A DNA stretch of 64,000 nt, from assembly GCA_030272835.1 (NCBI GenBank), contig SZOQ01000004.1:37406-101405 (forward strand). Reading direction: 5' to 3'. This DNA comes from 2-12-FULL-60-25 sp003576745 (GTDB lineage: Bacteria; Patescibacteriota; Patescibacteriia; 2-12-FULL-60-25). The translations under genes were made by a program, and so were the position numbers. A model generated the notes under the pieces. That model saw only the letters and a list, made by a program, of their open reading frames with translations, had not been told where the DNA came from and did no database searches. This document shows, one piece after another, positions 60,095 through 64,000 of the stretch; within the stretch, counting starts at the first letter, position 1; the number at the start of each line of letters is the position of its first letter.

Positions 60095-63000
60095 ATGAAG
60101 ATCCTTTTGGAGAAAATTGGGCATCTTGCACGTTTCATGGTCGCCGCGCTTGCGGCAGGGTTTTTTATATACGGCTCCCTTGCCATTGCGGCTCCACTGG
60201 TTCAGGTGAGCGATACCATAAGCGATGCCCTGGCCAGCAACCCGTCCAATCACACGATTAGTTTTATTACCCCCACGGGCGTTGATGCGTCATCCGATAC
60301 CATTACAGCCACCTTTGCCACAGGATTCGACCTTTCATCCATTCTTGTGGGGGACATTGATTTGAGCCATGGGACGGGCACGGGGTTTGAAACGAGTGAA
60401 ACGCTGGCGGGCGCGGCAGGCGCGGGCGTGTGGGGCGTAGGCATTTCCGGACAGGTGATAACGTTTACCGCGCCTACGGATGCGGCGGGCGGAGAAATTG
60501 TTGCGAGCAGTACGGTGAAAATTCTCATCGGCACGAATGCGGCTGGCGGGGTGAACCGTATTGTGAATCCTACGTCCACGGGGTCGTATCAAATTTCCAT
60601 CGCCGGCACCTTCGGAGACACGGGCGCGGCCGGCGTTGCCATTGTGGATTCGGATCAGGTTTCCGTAACGGCGGAGGTGCAAGCGCCGGCCGCGCCCGGT
60701 CAGCCGTCCGGTAGCGGCGGCGGACCGCCGGCAGACACCACGCCTCCGCTTATTTTTAATGTGCAGGCCACAAGCACATCGTTTACGACCGCAAAGATTA
60801 CCTGGCAGACCGATGAGAGCTCTACGTCCATTGTGGATTACGGCCATACGGCAGCTTATGCGTCGGGTACGGCGAACAACGCGTCCCTGGTATTGGCGCA
60901 TCAAATAGATCTCACCGGCCTTTTGTCGTGCCAGACATATGTTTTCCGCGTTACGTCCGCGGATCAGCTTGGCAATACCGCCATGTCGGGCGGCTATTCT
61001 TTTATCATGCCCTGCGATACCACTCCGCCCGTTATTTCGAATGTACAAGCGTTGAATATTACGGATTCGAGCGCGGTGCTTACATGGAATACGGATGAAC
61101 CTGCCACGAGTGTGGCGGAATTCGGACTCACGAATGCGTATGGAAATCAGGCGAGCGCATTGGGTTTGGTAACAGGGCACGCTCTTCCCATTGCGGGATT
61201 GCAGCCGGGCACGACATATCATTTCCGTGTTCTTTCCGCGGATGCATACGGCAATGCATCCGTATCTTCCGATTTCACATTCACGACGCTTTCCGATACC
61301 ACGCCGCCTACAAATGTCACGCTCACCGCAACGGCCGGAGATGCGCAGGTTGTTCTTGAATGGACGCTGCCCACAGATCCCGATTTCGCCGGTACTCGCA
61401 TTGTACGGAAGACGGGGGGTTTTCCCACCGGGCCTTTCGATGGGACGCTCGTATATGCCGGTCCCGGCACCTCGCATACGGATTCGGGTTTGACGAATGA
61501 CACCGCGTATTATTACGGCGCATACGCATACGACACGAATGCGAATTATGCGTCCGGCGCTCTGGCACAGGCCACGCCGCAGGCTTTGCCGCTGCCGCCC
61601 CCAACGCCAACGCCCACGTCGCCGCCGCCCGTGGTGCCTCCGCCCGTTCTTCCGCCCCCGGTTCTTCCACCGCCCGTGATCGGAGGCGTTACCACAACGC
61701 CTCCCACGCCTGGCGCCACCATGGAAGTGCTGCTTTTCGGCGCGGGCGGAACATTGCCGCTCGTTGCAGACTCGCGCGGCTATATTGTGATTCCCGCGCA
61801 TTCATCTATTCTCGTGGTGGTGCCCGTGTCGTCCATGAATGGAGCGCCAGAGCAGGTGGCTTTTGTGGTCTTTAGCCCGGATACATACAGTTTGAGTTAT
61901 GATCCGGGAACGAATTCTTATCGCGCGACCATTCCGGCGCCTGAAGAACTGGGACTGCATCAGGCAAAGGGGCAGGCGGTGTTTGCGGACGGGCGCGTTG
62001 CCGAGGACGCGTTGCAGCTTTTCGTGCTTTCCGCCGGGAGCGTGTATGAACGTCCGCTCATTGGCGCGCCGAGTACACCCGTGCCGGACGCGACCATAAC
62101 GCTCTTTCAGCGCGTGGGCGGTACATGGGTGCAATGGAGCGGCGCGCAATACGGACAATCCAACCCTACGTTGTCGGGTTCTGACGGCGGATATGCGTAT
62201 GAAGTCCCGCCCGGCGAATATTATGTCCGCGTTGAAAAAGAAGGTTTTGAAACCTTTGAAGGAGCGCCGTCATTCATCGATTCGAATGTCTTTGCCCAGC
62301 ACATAACGCTCATCAAAATTCCTCCGACGCCGGAAGAGGTCGTTGAGGGGCTGGCGACGGCCACGCCGATTGTCGCTGCCGTGGAGGTTATACAGAATCT
62401 CGGACAGCAGGCGGCATACCGCATTGAACAGCTCCAGCAAATTCTGGAATCTCCGGCGGTGCAGTCCGCGAACAAAACTATACTTGCTCCCGCCGTGGCG
62501 ACGGTTGCGGTATTGAACGCCGCGAGCGCCATATCCCTGCTGAATCTTCTATCCTATCTCCAATATCTTTTTACGCAGCCGCTCTTGTTCTTTTGGAGGC
62601 GCAAACGGAAAAAATTCGGCGTAGTATACAACTCTCTTACAAAGCGGCCGGTCGATCTTGCCATTGTGCGCCTTATTCATGCGGAGACAGGGCTCACGGT
62701 GAATACAAAGGTGACGGACAAGCTCGGGCGCTATGTCATGTACGTTCAGCCCGGACGCTATCACATTGAGGCCGTGAAGCCGAATTATGTGTTTCCGTCC
62801 CAGTACATGAAGGGACGCTCTGTGGACATTGATTTTGTGGATTTGTATTACGGAAATGACATACGCGTAGATGAAGCGAGCACGCTCACGCTGAATGTTC
62901 CGCTGGACCCGGTTGTGCCGGAAGAGACGCCCAGGCAGGTGATTCTCAAATCATTTTTGCGGAAGGTTCAGCATGCCGTCGCATTTTCCGGCGTGCTTCT

Positions 63001-63616
63001 TTCCCTTGTGGCGCTGTTGATTACCCCCACCGTTCCATTCGCGCTTCTCGTGCTTGCGCAAGCGGCTATCTATTTGCTGTTCCGCAGGCTTTCCCTGCCG
63101 CCGAAGCCGAAAAGCTGGGGCATCGTGTACGATCAAAAAACAAAGAAGCCTCTTGCCCAGGCGATTGTGCGCATTTTCGATTCGAAATTCAATAAACTTT
63201 TGGAAACCCAGCTTACGGATGCAAAGGGCCGCTACGGATTTCTCGTGGGCAAGAGCGTGTACTATCTTATGAGCGAAGCGCGCAACTATGCGCGCATCCG
63301 ATTACCCGATATTGATTTGACGGCAAAGGCGGAGGGCATTGTGGAGCAGGATATTGCTCTTATGCGTCAGGACACCGGAGCACACGCGCCGTTAGCTCCG
63401 CAGAACATTGCAACCGGCTCCACAGCTACGACGCCGCCCGCTTCGACAAAGGCAGGGATTCGAACATCCGCGGGTTCAGGGCCGGGAATGCCGTCTGTGG
63501 ATACGGCGAGTGGACTTTCTTCTTCCATGGGAGCTGAAGCGGAGAAACTTGCGCGCCCTGATTCGGACACTGGGTCTATTCCGAAAAATCCATCACAGCC
63601 AAACAATCGAAACTAA
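60095..63616 (+). CDS. Giant multi-domain surface/membrane protein
   Basis: An 1173-aa protein. Signal helix (about 10-32); a beta domain (~40-195, TDAAGGEIVASSTVKILIGTN); two FN3-like domains typical of CPR proteins (~210-305 and ~308-398, each with TTPPxIxNVQA and TWxTDExxTSxxxYG); a third FN3-like domain (~400-490); a Pro-rich linker (PPPTPTPTSPPPVVPP); a beta domain (~530-640); a carboxypeptidase-regulatory-like domain (~650-725); a helical stretch and membrane helix (SLLNLLSYLQYLFTQPLLFFW); a second regulatory-like domain (KKFGVVYNSLTKRPVDLAIV); two more hydrophobic helices near 950-990; and a third copy (SWGIVYDQKTKKPLAQAIVR). The tail is Ser/Thr/Pro-rich. It may bridge the wall and cytosol within this cluster. 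Confidence 0.75.
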   Translation: MKILLEKIGHLARFMVAALAAGFFIYGSLAIAAPLVQVSDTISDALASNPSNHTISFITPTGVDASSDTITATFATGFDLSSILVGDIDLSHGTGTGFETSETLAGAAGAGVWGVGISGQVITFTAPTDAAGGEIVASSTVKILIGTNAAGGVNRIVNPTSTGSYQISIAGTFGDTGAAGVAIVDSDQVSVTAEVQAPAAPGQPSGSGGGPPADTTPPLIFNVQATSTSFTTAKITWQTDESSTSIVDYGHTAAYASGTANNASLVLAHQIDLTGLLSCQTYVFRVTSADQLGNTAMSGGYSFIMPCDTTPPVISNVQALNITDSSAVLTWNTDEPATSVAEFGLTNAYGNQASALGLVTGHALPIAGLQPGTTYHFRVLSADAYGNASVSSDFTFTTLSDTTPPTNVTLTATAGDAQVVLEWTLPTDPDFAGTRIVRKTGGFPTGPFDGTLVYAGPGTSHTDSGLTNDTAYYYGAYAYDTNANYASGALAQATPQALPLPPPTPTPTSPPPVVPPPVLPPPVLPPPVIGGVTTTPPTPGATMEVLLFGAGGTLPLVADSRGYIVIPAHSSILVVVPVSSMNGAPEQVAFVVFSPDTYSLSYDPGTNSYRATIPAPEELGLHQAKGQAVFADGRVAEDALQLFVLSAGSVYERPLIGAPSTPVPDATITLFQRVGGTWVQWSGAQYGQSNPTLSGSDGGYAYEVPPGEYYVRVEKEGFETFEGAPSFIDSNVFAQHITLIKIPPTPEEVVEGLATATPIVAAVEVIQNLGQQAAYRIEQLQQILESPAVQSANKTILAPAVATVAVLNAASAISLLNLLSYLQYLFTQPLLFFWRRKRKKFGVVYNSLTKRPVDLAIVRLIHAETGLTVNTKVTDKLGRYVMYVQPGRYHIEAVKPNYVFPSQYMKGRSVDIDFVDLYYGNDIRVDEASTLTLNVPLDPVVPEETPRQVILKSFLRKVQHAVAFSGVLLSLVALLITPTVPFALLVLAQAAIYLLFRRLSLPPKPKSWGIVYDQKTKKPLAQAIVRIFDSKFNKLLETQLTDAKGRYGFLVGKSVYYLMSEARNYARIRLPDIDLTAKAEGIVEQDIALMRQDTGAHAPLAPQNIATGSTATTPPASTKAGIRTSAGSGPGMPSVDTASGLSSSMGAEAEKLARPDSDTGSIPKNPSQPNNRN

Positions 63617-63648
63617 AAAAGTAAGGAAAGGTGGTTTTGTATAAAGAT

Positions 63649-63674
63649 GCACATGTTGTCCACATGTGCTTTTT
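63649..63674 (+). terminator. intrinsic terminator
   Basis: GCACATG / CATGTGC stem, TTGTCCA loop, TTTTTGC tail. Confidence 0.75.
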
Positions 63675-63726
63675 GCTCTGTAGAGCTAAATGCCATAGAA
63701 AACATCAAATAATGGGAAAATATCGT

Positions 63727-63798
63727 TGAGCAGAAAATTCCATGTAGTCAAAGGCAAAAAGCTTTTGTCCAAAAATTGGAAAAAATTTTGCTCAACCA
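63727..63798 (+). other. leader with long-range hairpin
   Basis: TTGAGCAGAAAATTCC (63727) is nearly complementary to GGAAAAAATTTTGCTCAA (about 63779-63796), with a smaller AAAGGC/GCTTTT stem inside. It would fold just ahead of the last gene and could regulate it. Confidence 0.45.
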
Positions 63799-63833
63799 AG
63801 CCAAAAACGCTTGGGAATATCAAATAAAACAAA

Positions 63834-64000
63834 ATGAAAAACAGGACTTTTTATACCAAGTCCATTGCATCCGTATTTGGCACGGCCATTATTTTCTTTG
63901 CTTTCCTCCTCTCCTTCCACCCCTCCCTAGCCGCCCAGGGAATCACGCCCCAGATCAATTATCAGGCCAAACTGCTCGATAGCGGCAGTATTCCTGTTGC
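63834..64000 (+). CDS. Secreted protein, N-terminal part (cut by window end)
   Basis: The first 55 residues only: a signal peptide (basic MKNRTFYTKS, hydrophobic SVFGTAIIFFAFLLSF, cleavage near SLAAQG) followed by ITPQINYQAKLLDSGSIPV. The INYQxKLxDSxG start is a recurrent opening of long secreted, tail-fibre-like proteins in Patescibacteria. The gene continues beyond the window. Confidence 0.7.
   Translation, partial: MKNRTFYTKSIASVFGTAIIFFAFLLSFHPSLAAQGITPQINYQAKLLDSGSIPV

Noticed and set aside
60335..61801. 488-aa Arg/Gly-rich frame opposite the giant surface gene
   Set aside because: Composition artefact of the GC-rich sense gene; low-complexity translation.

Overview
The window reads as chromosome of a Candidate Phyla Radiation bacterium (Patescibacteria). 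The signs are a mid-GC genome with standard stop codons (TGA is used as a stop, so this is not a UGA-recoded lineage), many genes with almost no 5' leader and no Shine-Dalgarno, compact housekeeping genes, and secreted proteins with the GEAWYVDP-type repeats and INYQAKL-type N-termini seen across that group. I cannot place it below phylum level from sequence alone.

Layout. 1-9 kb: lipoprotein, class-2-like pyrD, small Cys-rich membrane protein, typA, a bile-acid/sodium symporter-family permease, an SH3b repeat protein, an FAD amine oxidase carrying a CxxCH insertion, and a YwbE-like protein. 9.3-25.3 kb: an integrative element next to tRNA-His. Its left half (minus strand) carries an HTH regulator, type III restriction-modification mod and res, a Cas4-like nuclease and a SpoT-like HD protein. 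Its right half (plus strand) carries an unrecognised gene pair, DUF5659-like and other small proteins, a primase-helicase, two unknown proteins, a tiny coupled ORF and a large serine recombinase that ends inside the tRNA. 25.4-33.8 kb: slipin, tRNA-Arg, a membrane protein, Xer recombinase, rpsO, a NYN-domain protein, pnp and a membrane protein.

33.9-34.4 kb holds no credible gene but has a strong promoter, a chain of stable hairpins and an intrinsic terminator: a probable ~485-nt non-coding RNA that I do not recognise. 34.8-42.6 kb: DksA/TraR-like protein, lspA, comM, LysM-M23 hydrolase, trigger factor, inositol-phosphatase-family protein, DUF167 and a GT-B-like protein. 42.6-46.7 kb: the classic origin-region order yidD, rnpA, rpmH, dnaA, dnaN. 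46.9-55.5 kb: PBP1A-type synthase, 3D-domain protein, tRNA-Cys, GDPD, polA, holA-like and rpsT. 55.7-56.7 kb: two tRNAs interleaved with three identical 16-bp parS palindromes. 56.8-64 kb: a secreted/surface gene cluster resembling a WxL/DUF916 system, with a 1173-residue multi-domain membrane protein and a final secreted gene cut by the window edge.

Two genome-wide patterns stand out. First, a family of degenerate interspersed repeats (eight copies, both orientations) fills intergenic gaps of the core chromosome and is absent from the integrated element. Second, several promoters (-35, 17-nt spacer, -10) sit so close to the ATG that the mRNAs must be leaderless or nearly so.
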